NCBI GenBank assembly: GCA_963533935.1
Contig: CAUSQL010000001.1
Location: 1 to 64,000 of the forward strand
Source of the DNA: CAUSKK01 sp963533935
Lineage (GTDB): Bacteria; Pseudomonadota; Gammaproteobacteria; Cardiobacteriales; Cardiobacteriaceae
Length of the DNA: 64,000 bases
Direction of reading: 5' to 3'
Position numbers and translations under genes: made by a program. Below are positions 33,483 through 43,460 of the stretch, piece after piece (the stretch's first letter is position 1; the number at the start of each line of letters is the position of its first letter). Under the pieces are notes generated by a model that was not told the DNA's origin, searched no databases, and saw only the letters and a program-made list of their open reading frames with translations.

Positions 33483-35642
33483 ATGAAATTCTGGGAAAAA
33501 ATGACGCGCCATTCCTTTGTGTTGGCGCTTTTTCTTTCTGCCGTGGCCATCTGGACCTGGCGCATCATCTACGTGCAGACCAATCCGGAAATACAGAAAA
33601 AAATTAAGGATATGGCCATAGCCATGCACCGGGACGTTATTTCCACCAAGGAGGCCCGGGGCACCATCACCGACCGCAACGGCACTGAGCTGGCCCGCTC
33701 CTACATGGTTGGTTCCATTATCGTCGATTCGGTGCAGTTAAATGAGGGCAATGCCCAGCTATTTCTCAGCAAACCGGGGAACCGCAGCTGTAGCGCCAAC
33801 GGTAACCGCACCAAGGTTAAGGCGGAATGTGAGGAGCGTTTTACCGCCTTTCTCCTGGAGGAATTAAAGGACCTGTTAGCTTATTTGGATCCCGGCAAAA
33901 GCCCCGAGGTGCTACTAAAAACTCTGCGCACTCGCCAGAGTTTTCTTGCCTTTCCTAAGGAGTACGTGCGCAATAACAACGGCAAGCCCTTGGACAGCAG
34001 TAAGGCCATTAGCCCAGAAAATATCATCGACGATAAAGACCGACCCACCAAAAAGTTAACCGGCGCGAAAGGTAAGGTAATCCGCGATAAAAATGGCCAG
34101 GCGAAGACGGAGTTTGTGCCGTTGAAGGAGGGCCAATATCTAAAGTCAGAAGTGCAATATGTGGGTGTGCCATCTAAATACTGGCGCATTAAAAAGGACG
34201 TGCCATTGACAGAGTTGGATCAGGTATTTGGCGGTAAGAACTACAAGGGCTTTTCCCAGGAGAACTACTACATGCGCAGCTATCCCTATCCGGAGCTGAT
34301 GAGCAGTATCGTCGGCTATGTGAAGGCCACCGTGGACGGCATCGAGGGCCAGGGAGAAGCGGGAGTGGAATATAACTTTAACGAAGCGCTCCTTAGCAAG
34401 GACGGCAAGCGGGCGGTCATTCGCACCAAGGACAATAAGGTGCTGCACTATCTGGAGGAGCTGGAAAAGCCACAGAAGGCGGAAAATCTCGTGTTATCGG
34501 TGGATTTCCGCCTGCAATATGTGGCTGTCCAGGCGCTCCAGGAGGCCATGAATGAGTACCGGGCCAAGGGAGCCATGGCTACGGTGGTTGATGTGCATAG
34601 CGGGGAAATTCTTGCCATGGTATCGCTACCCACAGTGGACATTAATAATCAGAAGGAACGGGACAAGTTCCGCGATAAGAACTATATGGACAAGTACGAA
34701 CCGGGTTCCGTAATTAAGCCCATTGTGGTCGCAGCGGCTTTGGACGCGGGGGTCATCAGTCCCAACACCAGCTTTACGGTCAGCCACACCTACGGCATCG
34801 GTAAGAATGTGGTTACGGACGTGGGCAATTATGGCACCTTGGACATTGCTGGCATTATTAAGAAATCCTCCAATATTGGCATGGCAAAGATTTCCGAACG
34901 CTTCCCGCGCAAGGATTTTTATAAATACATGAGGGCCTTCGGCTTTGGTCAGCCGGCATTGAATTTTCGCGCTGAGGCCAATGCCGTTTTGCACGACCCC
35001 ACCAAGCGCGACCCCAATGCGCCGAAGCGGCTGTTCTACAACAATTTTGCCTACGCCAATATGCACTACGGCTATGCCATTGAGGCCACGGCGGTACAGT
35101 TGGCCAGTGCCTATGCCACCATCGGCAACGGGGGCATTCGCATTCCCCTAAGCATCCTTAAGCGCAAGACCCTGCCCCAGGGCACGCGGGTGGTTAGCCA
35201 GAAGGTGGCCCGCCAGGTGCAGCACATGATGCAGTCGGTGGTCAGTGGCGAAGGCGGTACGGGCGTTAAGGCGGACACCGAGGAATATACGGTGGAGGGT
35301 AAAACCGGCACCTCCCATAAAATTGTGCGGGGCCGCCGCGGCTACTCCGATAAGAACTATTTGTCCCTCTTCGTTGGCCTGGTGCCTAGCAATAATCCCA
35401 AGCTGGCCATCGTTATCATCATTGACTCCCCGGACAAGTCCAAGGGCCACTTCGGCGGCGTGGTGGCAGCGCCGGTATTTTCTAAGATAGCCAGCCAGTC
35501 CATGAAAATTTTGGGCATTGCCCCGGACAAGATTAAACCCATTAGCGAAATTGACCTGAACCGGCCAACGGCCAGCCCAGAAGCTACAATAGAGCCAACG
35601 AAAAATTCTGACGGAGTTAAATCGAAAAATGCTACTCAGTGA
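33483..35642 (+). CDS. ftsI: Septal peptidoglycan transpeptidase FtsI (PBP3), enlarged
   Basis: 719 residues against about 590 in E. coli. One N-terminal transmembrane helix precedes the pedestal (ARGTITDRNGTELARS) and the transpeptidase domain with S409-x2-K412 (EPGSVIKP), S462-S-N464 and K607-T-G609. The catalytic serine lies about 100 residues later than in E. coli (Ser307). The extra length sits in the pedestal, roughly residues 95-245, with a Lys/Asp-rich segment and two cysteines (SCSANGNRTKVKAEC). A Pro/Thr-rich tail ends the protein. It overlaps murE by 14 bp. Confidence 0.94.
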   Translation: MKFWEKMTRHSFVLALFLSAVAIWTWRIIYVQTNPEIQKKIKDMAIAMHRDVISTKEARGTITDRNGTELARSYMVGSIIVDSVQLNEGNAQLFLSKPGNRSCSANGNRTKVKAECEERFTAFLLEELKDLLAYLDPGKSPEVLLKTLRTRQSFLAFPKEYVRNNNGKPLDSSKAISPENIIDDKDRPTKKLTGAKGKVIRDKNGQAKTEFVPLKEGQYLKSEVQYVGVPSKYWRIKKDVPLTELDQVFGGKNYKGFSQENYYMRSYPYPELMSSIVGYVKATVDGIEGQGEAGVEYNFNEALLSKDGKRAVIRTKDNKVLHYLEELEKPQKAENLVLSVDFRLQYVAVQALQEAMNEYRAKGAMATVVDVHSGEILAMVSLPTVDINNQKERDKFRDKNYMDKYEPGSVIKPIVVAAALDAGVISPNTSFTVSHTYGIGKNVVTDVGNYGTLDIAGIIKKSSNIGMAKISERFPRKDFYKYMRAFGFGQPALNFRAEANAVLHDPTKRDPNAPKRLFYNNFAYANMHYGYAIEATAVQLASAYATIGNGGIRIPLSILKRKTLPQGTRVVSQKVARQVQHMMQSVVSGEGGTGVKADTEEYTVEGKTGTSHKIVRGRRGYSDKNYLSLFVGLVPSNNPKLAIVIIIDSPDKSKGHFGGVVAAPVFSKIASQSMKILGIAPDKIKPISEIDLNRPTASPEATIEPTKNSDGVKSKNATQ

Positions 35643-37086
35643 GCTATTGCAAGGGCTCTGCACCGTGCCCGATGCCTTGGACGTGCCCATAAAAAACATC
35701 ACCACCAATAGTAAGAACGTTATGACCCAGGGGCTGTGGCTAGCTCCCAAGGGCATTAGCCACCACGCCCTGGACTATTACAGTGAAGAACTGCCGCCCT
35801 GTGCCATAGTTTACGAGCCTCCCTACGATAATCCGCCGCCCCACGCCATTGCCTGCGAAAACCTTAGCCTGCACTTAAGTAAAATTGCCGGCCGCTTCTA
35901 CGGCAATCCTTCGGAGCACCTGCAGATGATTGGTGTTACTGGCACCGACGGCAAATCTTCCTTGGCCTATCTGCTGGCCGCCAGCCTGAAGAACTGTGCC
36001 ATGCTGGGCACCATCGGTTACGGCCCCATCGACAGCCTGTTGCCGGCCAGCCATACCACTCCAGAGGCGCTGCTGGTACAAAAATACCTGGAGCGCTTCC
36101 GCCAGCACGGCATGGACACGGTGGTGATGGAGGTTTCCTCCCACGCCCTGGCCCAGTCGCGGGTGGCGGCGGTGAAATTCGACATTGCCATCTTCACTAA
36201 TTTAAGCCACGAGCACTTGGACTATCACCACTCCATGGAGGAGTACTTTCTGGTGAAGGCATCGCTATTTGAGAAGCGGCTGCGCTGGGCCATCGTCAAT
36301 GTGGACGATTCCTACGGCCAGCGGCTCATCGGCGATAAATTGATTAACCCCAGCGCTCGGGTCATTACGGTTTCCAGTAAGAATGCCCCCGTCGGTCCGC
36401 TGCACTTCAGCGCCGAAGACATTGAATTAACGCCCCAGGGCCTGTGCTTTACCCTAGTTTTCCACGAGGGTTCCAATGTGCGCCGGGCCGCCATCCACAG
36501 CAAGCTGCTGGCTCGCTTTAACGTGGACAACCTGCTGAACGTGGCCAGCTGTCTCTATGCCCTCGGCCACAACTTCGGCGACATTGCCACCCGCATCAGC
36601 AATCTGCAGGGGGTTATCGGCCGGGCGGAGCGCATTAATCTTTCCAATGGCACGGCGGCCATCATCGACTATGCCCACACGCCCAACGCCCTACAGAATG
36701 TGTTGCAGGGGGTAAGGCCGCACGTGCGCGGCAAGCTCTGGTGCGTCTTCGGCTGCGGCGGCGACCGCGACCCGTCCAAGCGGCCGCTCATGGGGCGGGT
36801 GGCCAGCTGCTACGCCGACCAGGTGGTTGTTACCGACGACAATCCGCGCCGGGAAGACCCGAAGAAAATCATTGCTGACATCAGCGCCGCGCTGGTGAAG
36901 GCCGACAATGTGGCCGTTGTGCAGCCGCGGGAACAGGCCATCGTCTTCGCCCTGGAGCAGCTGCGGGAAGGTGATGCGGTGGTCATCGCCGGCAAGGGCC
37001 ACGAGGATTACCAAATCATCGGCGACCAGCGCAATTATTTCTCCGACCGGGACGTGGTGGAAGGCTATGAGCATCAGCGCTTCTAG
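35629..37086 (+). CDS. murE: UDP-MurNAc-tripeptide synthetase MurE
   Basis: 485 residues. Adds the third amino acid to UDP-MurNAc-L-Ala-D-Glu. The ATP loop is GVTGTDGKSSLAYLL, and HTTPEALLVQKYL and SSHALAQSRV follow. The substrate motif DNPR (TDDNPRREDP) indicates meso-diaminopimelate rather than lysine. It overlaps both neighbours: 14 bp into ftsI and 20 bp into murF. Confidence 0.96.
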   Translation: MLLSELLQGLCTVPDALDVPIKNITTNSKNVMTQGLWLAPKGISHHALDYYSEELPPCAIVYEPPYDNPPPHAIACENLSLHLSKIAGRFYGNPSEHLQMIGVTGTDGKSSLAYLLAASLKNCAMLGTIGYGPIDSLLPASHTTPEALLVQKYLERFRQHGMDTVVMEVSSHALAQSRVAAVKFDIAIFTNLSHEHLDYHHSMEEYFLVKASLFEKRLRWAIVNVDDSYGQRLIGDKLINPSARVITVSSKNAPVGPLHFSAEDIELTPQGLCFTLVFHEGSNVRRAAIHSKLLARFNVDNLLNVASCLYALGHNFGDIATRISNLQGVIGRAERINLSNGTAAIIDYAHTPNALQNVLQGVRPHVRGKLWCVFGCGGDRDPSKRPLMGRVASCYADQVVVTDDNPRREDPKKIIADISAALVKADNVAVVQPREQAIVFALEQLREGDAVVIAGKGHEDYQIIGDQRNYFSDRDVVEGYEHQRF

Positions 37087-38374
37087 TTTGGCCAAGCGCC
37101 TGGGCTGGCGGTGGCTGGGGGAAGATTTCACCATTAACGGCGTTTCCATTGATACCCGCACCCTGGAGCGGGGCGACGTGTTCGTGGCCCTCCAGGGCAC
37201 CCGGGGCCGCGGCGAGGAATATTTGGCCCAGGCGGAAGCGCTGGGCGCCGTAGGTGCCATTGTGGCGGAAAGCAACAGCGCCATCAGCCTGCCGCAAATT
37301 CTCGTGCCGGACCCGGTGCAGGCCCTCCATATCCTCGGCGAAATGAAGCGCTTCGCCAGCGACGCTAAATTCATCGGCATCACCGGCTCCAACGGCAAGA
37401 CCAGCACCAAGGAAATGCTGGCCTTTGTGCTGGCCAAGGCCGGCAAAACCCACAGCACCCGCGGCAATTTGAATAATCATCTGGGGGTGCCGCTGACCCT
37501 AGCCAATCTGCGCGGCGATGAGGAATATGTGGTGGTGGAAATGGGCGCCAACCATCTGGGGGAAATTGAACCGCTGGCCAATCTGGTGCGGCCGCACTTC
37601 GGTTTAATCACCAGCATTGCCCCGGCCCATCTGGAGGGCTTCGGTAATCTGGAGGGGGTGATTAACACCAAGGAGGCGCTGTTGGCGGCGGCGGAGAAGA
37701 TTGTTTTAAATCTGAATCTGCCGGTGGAAGCCCTGCACCGCTGGCAGGAGCGCTACGGCCATAAGGTGGTGAAAACCTACGGCCGTTCGCCGGCGGCGGA
37801 CATCTATTTGCAGACCGCCGGCGCCAGCGAATTCGTCGCCAGCGACCACCGGCGCACCATTGCGGTGAACTGGCAGTGCTTCGGTGCCCACAACCAGCTG
37901 AATGGCCTGGCCACCATTGCCATGGTGGAGGCGCTGGGCCTGGACGGCAAGCTGTGCGAGGCGCTGCGGGACTTTGAAATGGTGGCCGGCCGCTTCCAGC
38001 GGCGCCGCTACGGCATTCACTGGGTCATCGACGACAGCTACAATGCCAATGCCGCCTCCTTCACTGAGGCGTTGCGCACTTTGGCGAGCCTGAAGGATTT
38101 TCACGGTCGGGTCTACGCCGGGGCCATGGGCGAGCTGGGGGCGGACAGCGAACGGCAACATCACCAGGTGGCGGCGCTGGCGGCGGAATTGAACTTGGAA
38201 TTTCAGCCGGTGGCCACCGAGGCCTACGGTTTAAGGTCAATTTCCAAGGAGCAGGCGCGGGAGGAGCTGAAGCAGCGGCTGAAGCTGAAGGAACCCCAGG
38301 CCCTGCTGATTAAGGGCAGCCGCAGCGCCGGCCTGGAAACCCTGCTGACCGACCTGGGCCAGCCCTTTAACTAA
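37067..38374 (+). CDS. murF: UDP-MurNAc-pentapeptide synthetase MurF
   Basis: 435 residues from ATG 37067 (MSISASSLAKRLGWRWL); the frame opens earlier, but that part lies inside murE. Adds D-Ala-D-Ala to complete the pentapeptide. GVSIDTRTLERGDVFVALQG, the ATP loop GITGSNGKTSTKEM, NHLGVPLTLANL and VIDDSYNANAASF are family motifs. It is translationally coupled to murE and followed by mraY after 19 bp. Confidence 0.96.
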   Translation: MSISASSLAKRLGWRWLGEDFTINGVSIDTRTLERGDVFVALQGTRGRGEEYLAQAEALGAVGAIVAESNSAISLPQILVPDPVQALHILGEMKRFASDAKFIGITGSNGKTSTKEMLAFVLAKAGKTHSTRGNLNNHLGVPLTLANLRGDEEYVVVEMGANHLGEIEPLANLVRPHFGLITSIAPAHLEGFGNLEGVINTKEALLAAAEKIVLNLNLPVEALHRWQERYGHKVVKTYGRSPAADIYLQTAGASEFVASDHRRTIAVNWQCFGAHNQLNGLATIAMVEALGLDGKLCEALRDFEMVAGRFQRRRYGIHWVIDDSYNANAASFTEALRTLASLKDFHGRVYAGAMGELGADSERQHHQVAALAAELNLEFQPVATEAYGLRSISKEQAREELKQRLKLKEPQALLIKGSRSAGLETLLTDLGQPFN

Positions 38375-38393
38375 TTAAATTCAAAGGATTTTT

Positions 38394-39488
38394 ATGCTCT
38401 ATCTCTTGGCCGAATGGCTAAGCCGGGATTTTTCTGCGCTTTCTTTTCTCAATGCCTTCACCTACACCACCCTCCGCATAATCCTGGCGGCTCTGACGGC
38501 CCTGGTGCTGTCCCTGGGCCTGGGCGGCCCGATGATTAATATGCTGCGGCGCCTACAGATGGGGCAATTTGTGCGCGACGACGGCCCCCAGACCCACCTG
38601 AAAAAGGCGGGCACGCCGACCATGGGCGGCGCCCTGATAATTTTGAGCATTGCCGTAGCCATGCTGCTGTGGGCGGACCTGCGGGTGCTCTACAGCTGGC
38701 TGGCCCTGTTCATCATGCTGTCCTTCGGCGCCGTGGGCTGGTACGACGACTATAAAAAGCTGGTGCTGAAGCAGTCCATGGGTTTAAACGCCAAACACAA
38801 ATACGGCCTGCTGTCGCTGGTGGCCCTGGCCAGCGCCCTAATCCTCTACGCGGTGGCGAAGACGCCCACGGAAACCACGCTCATCATGCCCTTCTTTAAG
38901 AATTTTGCCTGGCCGATGGGCATGGGTTCCTTTGTGCTCTTCACCTATCTGGTGCTGGTAGGCTCCTCCAACGCGGTGAACCTGACCGACGGGCTGGACG
39001 GCCTGGCCATCATGCCGGTGGTGCTGGTGGCCAGCGCGCTGACAGTCTTTGCCTATGTGGCCGGCTCGCCCAACTACGCCCTGTACCTGCACCAGCCGGT
39101 GGTGCTGAATGCCTCGGAAATGGCGGTCTTTGGCGCGGCCATCGCTGGCGCCGGCCTGGGCTTTCTCTGGTACAACACCCACCCGGCGCTGGTGTTCATG
39201 GGCGATGTGGGCGCCCTGTCCCTGGGCGCTTCCCTGGGCTTTATCGCGGTGGTCATTCGCCAGGAGCTGGCCTTCTTCATCATGAGCGGCCTCTTTGTGG
39301 CCGAGGCCCTGTCGGTGATTATTCAGGTGGGCTCCTTCAAGCTGCGCGGCAAGCGGGTGTTTCGCATGGCGCCGCTGCACCACCACTTTGAGCTGTGCGG
39401 CTGGCCGGAGGCGCGGGTAACCATACGCTTCTGGATTATTACGGTGCTGCTGGTGCTCATTGGCCTGTCCACCTTGAAAATTCGCTAG
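38394..39488 (+). CDS. mraY: Phospho-N-acetylmuramoyl-pentapeptide transferase
   Basis: 364 residues with ten predicted membrane helices. Makes lipid I on undecaprenyl phosphate. Conserved loops are visible: QTHLKKAGTPTMGGALI, GWYDDYKKLVLKQSMGLNAK with the DD pair, SNAVNLTDGLDGLA, and MAPLHHHFELCGWPE with the HHH cluster. Its 3' side is separated from murD by a repeat cluster instead of the usual tight overlap. Confidence 0.97.
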   Translation: MLYLLAEWLSRDFSALSFLNAFTYTTLRIILAALTALVLSLGLGGPMINMLRRLQMGQFVRDDGPQTHLKKAGTPTMGGALIILSIAVAMLLWADLRVLYSWLALFIMLSFGAVGWYDDYKKLVLKQSMGLNAKHKYGLLSLVALASALILYAVAKTPTETTLIMPFFKNFAWPMGMGSFVLFTYLVLVGSSNAVNLTDGLDGLAIMPVVLVASALTVFAYVAGSPNYALYLHQPVVLNASEMAVFGAAIAGAGLGFLWYNTHPALVFMGDVGALSLGASLGFIAVVIRQELAFFIMSGLFVAEALSVIIQVGSFKLRGKRVFRMAPLHHHFELCGWPEARVTIRFWIITVLLVLIGLSTLKIR

Positions 39489-39503
39489 ATGCGCTAATTA
39501 AGT

Positions 39504-39625
39504 TAATTACCGACGGAGGGGCGCTTTAGTTGTATGTATTTACGGCCGTAATTACATACAGGGGAAGCGCCCTGTTGTATGTTTAAGCCCGTTTACAGAC
39601 GAACGGGCGCTTTCCATGTATGTTA
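39504..39625. repeat. Interspersed repeat cluster (3 units) inside the dcw operon
   Basis: TTACCGACGGAGGGGCGCTT, then AAGCGCCCTGTTGTATGTTT, then TTTACAGACGAACGGGCGCT fill most of the 169-bp gap between mraY and murD. Unlike most copies, this one lies between two genes on the same strand. Confidence 0.8.
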
Positions 39626-39657
39626 AGAACCAAATAAGCCAAAGTAGGACGTGAATT

Positions 39658-40965
39658 ATGGAAACTCTCTTAAAACGGCTGCGGGCATTGAACCTGGCCG
39701 AACCGATTTTCGTGGTGGGCATGGGTATTTCCGGCCGCACCGCCCTGGATTTACTGCGCGAGGCCGGCTATGAGGCCTTCGGCGTCGATGAGAAGGTGGC
39801 CGAACGGCGCATTTACCAGCGGGATTTAAACGACCCGGCGGCGCTCCAGGAGGCGAAAACCCTGGTCATCAGCCCGGGCATTGACCGGCGCCGGCCGGCC
39901 ATCGCCGGCAGCTACGCCGACCAGATTAACGACGTGGAAATCTTCGCCCGCCTCAACCATAAGCCGGTGCTGGCCGTAACCGGTTCCAACGGCAAATCCA
40001 CGGTGGTGAGCCTGCTGCAGGCGGTGCTGCCGACCCTGGGCCGAAAATCCCGGCTCTGCGGCAACATCGGCCGTTCCGTGCTCGACGCCCTGTTCCAGGA
40101 AGAAGAGGCGGACTGCTACGTGTTGGAACTGTCCAGCTACCAGCTGGAGCTGTGTCCGAGCCTGCTGCCGACGGTGGGCGCCATTCTCAACATTACCCCC
40201 GACCATCTGGACCGCTACAACAGCTTCGCCGACTACGCGGCGGCCAAGGGGCGCCTAGCGGTGCAGAGCTCGGTGATTCTGTTAAATGGCGACGATGAGA
40301 ACTGTCTGGCCCTGGCCAAGGACGCGCAGAACGTGGTCTTCTTCGGCACGGCGCCAACCCTGGCCAACCGGGTCAGCGGCGGCGCCATTTACATCAATCA
40401 CGAGAAAATCCTCGACACCGCCAGCCTCCAGCTGAACGGCGACCACAACGGCAGCAACGTGCTCTGCGCCCTGCTGATGCTGGCGGAACTGGGGTTAAAC
40501 CTTAAGGACGCCCTGCCGGCGGTGCGCGCCTTCCCGGGCCTGAAGCACCGGGTGCAGACGGTGGCGGAAATTAACGGGGTGCGTTTCATCGACGATTCCA
40601 AGGCCACCAACGTGGGCGCCACCCAGGCGGCCCTGGCCGGCCTCAGTGCGCCCATTTACCTCATCGCCGGCGGCGTGAGTAAGAATCAGGACTTCCGCCC
40701 CCTGGCCGCCACCCTCAAGGGCAGCAGTGTGAAAAAGGTGCTGCTTATCGGCACGGACAATCGGGACATGGTGGCGGCCTTTAGTGCAGCGGGGCTGGCC
40801 TACGAGGACTGCGGCGACATGGTGCGGGCGGTGCAGCGGGCTAAGGAGCTGGCCCAGGCCGGCGAGGTGGTGCTGCTGTCGCCGGCCACCGCCAGCTTCG
40901 ACCAGTACACCGGCTACGACAAGCGCGGCGACCACTTCGCCTATGAGGCCCAGGGCAGCTGTTGA
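39658..40965 (+). CDS. murD: UDP-MurNAc-L-Ala-D-Glu ligase MurD
   Basis: 435 residues. Adds D-glutamate to UDP-MurNAc-L-Ala. An N-terminal FVVGMGISGRTALDLL Rossmann-like domain binds the uridine, the ATP loop is AVTGSNGKSTVVSLL, and NITPDHLDRY and GLKHRVQTVAEINGVRFIDDSKATN are typical. AGGACG lies before the ATG. It overlaps ftsW by 1 bp. After the repeat-filled gap it may have its own promoter. Confidence 0.96.
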   Translation: METLLKRLRALNLAEPIFVVGMGISGRTALDLLREAGYEAFGVDEKVAERRIYQRDLNDPAALQEAKTLVISPGIDRRRPAIAGSYADQINDVEIFARLNHKPVLAVTGSNGKSTVVSLLQAVLPTLGRKSRLCGNIGRSVLDALFQEEEADCYVLELSSYQLELCPSLLPTVGAILNITPDHLDRYNSFADYAAAKGRLAVQSSVILLNGDDENCLALAKDAQNVVFFGTAPTLANRVSGGAIYINHEKILDTASLQLNGDHNGSNVLCALLMLAELGLNLKDALPAVRAFPGLKHRVQTVAEINGVRFIDDSKATNVGATQAALAGLSAPIYLIAGGVSKNQDFRPLAATLKGSSVKKVLLIGTDNRDMVAAFSAAGLAYEDCGDMVRAVQRAKELAQAGEVVLLSPATASFDQYTGYDKRGDHFAYEAQGSC

Positions 40966-42230
40966 TGATTAACTTAGAACAATACGAACTGGACCGCCGC
41001 CGGCAGGCGCGCATTTACATCAATGAATACCGCCAGAGCCGCCTCAACAGCACGGTGCGCGAGCGGAAGCACCTCCATTATCCGGACTACACCCTATTAC
41101 TTTGCCTAATCTGCCTCATGGCCATCGGCCTGGTGATGGTGCACAGCTCGACCCTGTACCTGTCGCTAAAGATGAACCGGGAATCCACCTTTTTCTTCCA
41201 TAAGCAGGCGGCCTTCTACGCCATCGGCCTCATGCTGGCCTATGGCCTCTACCACAAAATTACCGCGGACAGCCTGGAGAAGGGCGTAAGGGTTATCTAC
41301 CTGTCGGCGCTGGTCATGCTCATCGGCACCTTTCTACCCTTCGTGGGCATTGGCGGCAAGGGGGCGCACCGCTGGATAAATCTGGGTCTGCTGCAATTTC
41401 AGGTGTCGGAATTCGTGAAATTTGCGGTTATCGTCTTCACCTCCTACTTCCTGGTGCAATTTCAGAATTTCATTGAACGCTCCCCGCTACATGCGGTTAT
41501 ATCGCTCTTTGCCATCTGCGGCGTTTACGTGGTGCTGCTGCTCCTCCAGCCGGACTTGGGTTCGACGGTGCTAATAGTTGGCACCATGATTGTCCTGCTG
41601 TTCCTCGCCAATGTGGACGGCAAGCTAATTGGCAAAATGTTCGCCATCGGCCTGGCGGGGGCCCTGCTGCTGGTGCACTTCACCAGCTACCGCCAGCAGC
41701 GCATGGCCTCCTTCCTGGACCCCTTCGCCCAGGCCCAGGGCGCCGGCCACCAGCTGGTGAATTCCATGGTGGCCATCGGCGCCAACGGCATGGACGGCCT
41801 CGGCCTCGGCGAGAGCATTCAGAAATATTCCTTCCTCAGTGAGGGCCACAACGACTTCATCTTTGCCATCATCGGCGAGGAGCTGGGCTTCTGGGGCCTG
41901 GCCGGCGTGCTGACCCTTTACAGCGTGATTTTCTACCGCTGCTTCGCCATCGCCGGCAGTGCGCTAAAACAGCGCAAGCCCTTCGTCGCCTATTACGCCT
42001 ACGGCATCGGTGTGATGATGATGATGCAGGTGCTGATTCACACCGGCTCCGTCATCGGCATGATTCCCACCAAGGGGCTGACCCTACCGCTCATCAGCTA
42101 CGGCGGCAGTTCCCTCATCATGACCCTGGCCAGCTTCGCCATTCTGCTGCGGCTGTCCTCGGAGCTGAAGTGGGCGCGGCTCCAGCAGGAGGAGCAGAAC
42201 TATTTGGGCGGACTAAACCATGAAGGGTAA
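40965..42230 (+). CDS. ftsW: Septal peptidoglycan glycosyltransferase FtsW
   Basis: 421 residues of the SEDS family. A cytoplasmic N-terminal arm of about 45 residues is rich in Arg/Tyr and is followed by ten membrane helices. Motifs include GKGAHRWINLGLLQFQVSEFVKF, LQPDLGSTVLI, GLGLGESIQKYSFLSEGHNDFIFAIIGEELG and IPTKGLTLPLISYGGSSL. It polymerises septal glycan together with FtsI. The start overlaps the murD stop, and the 3' end overlaps murG by 11 bp. Confidence 0.96.
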   Translation: MINLEQYELDRRRQARIYINEYRQSRLNSTVRERKHLHYPDYTLLLCLICLMAIGLVMVHSSTLYLSLKMNRESTFFFHKQAAFYAIGLMLAYGLYHKITADSLEKGVRVIYLSALVMLIGTFLPFVGIGGKGAHRWINLGLLQFQVSEFVKFAVIVFTSYFLVQFQNFIERSPLHAVISLFAICGVYVVLLLLQPDLGSTVLIVGTMIVLLFLANVDGKLIGKMFAIGLAGALLLVHFTSYRQQRMASFLDPFAQAQGAGHQLVNSMVAIGANGMDGLGLGESIQKYSFLSEGHNDFIFAIIGEELGFWGLAGVLTLYSVIFYRCFAIAGSALKQRKPFVAYYAYGIGVMMMMQVLIHTGSVIGMIPTKGLTLPLISYGGSSLIMTLASFAILLRLSSELKWARLQQEEQNYLGGLNHEG

Positions 42231-43287
42231 GAAAGTAGTAATCATGGCCGGCGGCACCGGCGGCCACGTCTATCCGGCCCTGGCCGTGGCCAATGAACTG
42301 CGGGCGCGGGGGGTGGAAATCCACTGGCTCGGCAACGAAAACGGCTTCGAGGGCCAGAAGGTTCCCGCCGCCGGCCACCGCTTCTGGCACTTCGCCGTGG
42401 CAGGGGTGCGGGGCCGGAGCAAGTGGCAGCTGCCCTTCATGCTGCTGCGCGCCCTGTGGCGTTCCCGCCGCATTCTCAAGGAGATTAAGCCGGATTTAAT
42501 GCTGGCCTTCGGTGGCTTTACTGGCCTGGCCGGCTTCTGGCGCCAGGCGCCGCTGGTGGTGCACGAACAGAATGCGGTAGCCGGGCTGGCGAACCGCTGG
42601 CTGGCCCGCTGGGCGCGGCTGGTGCTGCTGGGCGACCGGCGCGCGGTGGCGGCCATGGAAAAGATTAATGGGCACTGCCTTTACACCGGTAACCCGGTGC
42701 GGGCGGACATCAGCGCCCTGCCTGAGCCGGCGGAACGCTTTCGGGACCGCCACGGCCCCCTGCGCCTGCTGGTCATCGGCGGCAGCCAGGGGGCCCAGGC
42801 CTTAAACCAATTAATCCCGGAGACCCTGGCCCTCGTACCCGAAGGGCAGCGGCCGGCGGTGCGCCACCAGGTAGGTCAGCGCAACTGGGCGGAAGCGCAG
42901 GCCCGCTACGGCCAGCTGGGGGTAAGTGGTCAGGTGCTGCCCTTCATCGACGACATGGCGGAAGCCTATGGCTGGGCGGACTGGATTATCTGCCGGGCCG
43001 GTGCGGCGACGGTGGCGGAGGTAGCGACGGTGGGCCTGGCGGCGCTGTTCGTGCCCTACCCCTACGCCACGGACAATCACCAGTACTACAACGGCCTGAG
43101 CCTGGCCAGCAGCGGCGGCGCAGAAGTCATTGAGCAGAAGGACTTAAGCGCGGCCGGGCTGGCGGAATTAATCAGGGATAAACGGCGGCCGGAACTGCTG
43201 CGGCGGGCGGAACTGCTGCGGCGCCACAGCCACCGGGACGCGCTGAAAAATATCATCACCGCCCTGGAGCCGCTGCTGAAGCCATAG
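42220..43287 (+). CDS. murG: Lipid II-forming GlcNAc transferase MurG
   Basis: 355 residues, GT-B fold, peripheral on the inner face of the membrane. Adds GlcNAc to lipid I. The N-terminal GGTGGHVYPALAVANEL, FGGFTGLAGFWRQAPLVVHEQNAVAGLANRW, GGSQGAQALNQ and the UDP-binding ICRAGAATVAEVATVGLAALFVPYPYATDNHQ are all characteristic. It ends the division cluster here: murC, ddl, ftsQ, ftsA and ftsZ do not follow. Confidence 0.96.
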   Translation: MKGKKVVIMAGGTGGHVYPALAVANELRARGVEIHWLGNENGFEGQKVPAAGHRFWHFAVAGVRGRSKWQLPFMLLRALWRSRRILKEIKPDLMLAFGGFTGLAGFWRQAPLVVHEQNAVAGLANRWLARWARLVLLGDRRAVAAMEKINGHCLYTGNPVRADISALPEPAERFRDRHGPLRLLVIGGSQGAQALNQLIPETLALVPEGQRPAVRHQVGQRNWAEAQARYGQLGVSGQVLPFIDDMAEAYGWADWIICRAGAATVAEVATVGLAALFVPYPYATDNHQYYNGLSLASSGGAEVIEQKDLSAAGLAELIRDKRRPELLRRAELLRRHSHRDALKNIITALEPLLKP

Positions 43288-43296
43288 CCTTACGGT

Positions 43297-43460
43297 TTTA
43301 CCGGCGGCGGTTCTTCACCCTTAGCTATTTAAGCGAGATTTAAATACATTAGAAGCGCCCCGTTGTATGTTTAAACCGCCTTAACATACAACGGGGCGCT
43401 TCCCCTGTATGTAATTAACGGCCTAATTACATACAGGGAAAGCGCCCGTCCGTATGTTTA
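43297..43460. repeat. Interspersed repeat cluster (about 4 units), convergent junction
   Basis: A partial unit with ACCGGCGGCGGTTCTTC precedes AAGCGCCCCGTTGTATG, its mirror CATACAACGGGGCGCTT and then AAGCGCCCGTCCGTATG. The middle two form a perfect 23-bp inverted repeat. It lies between murG and the convergent purN gene. Confidence 0.8.
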
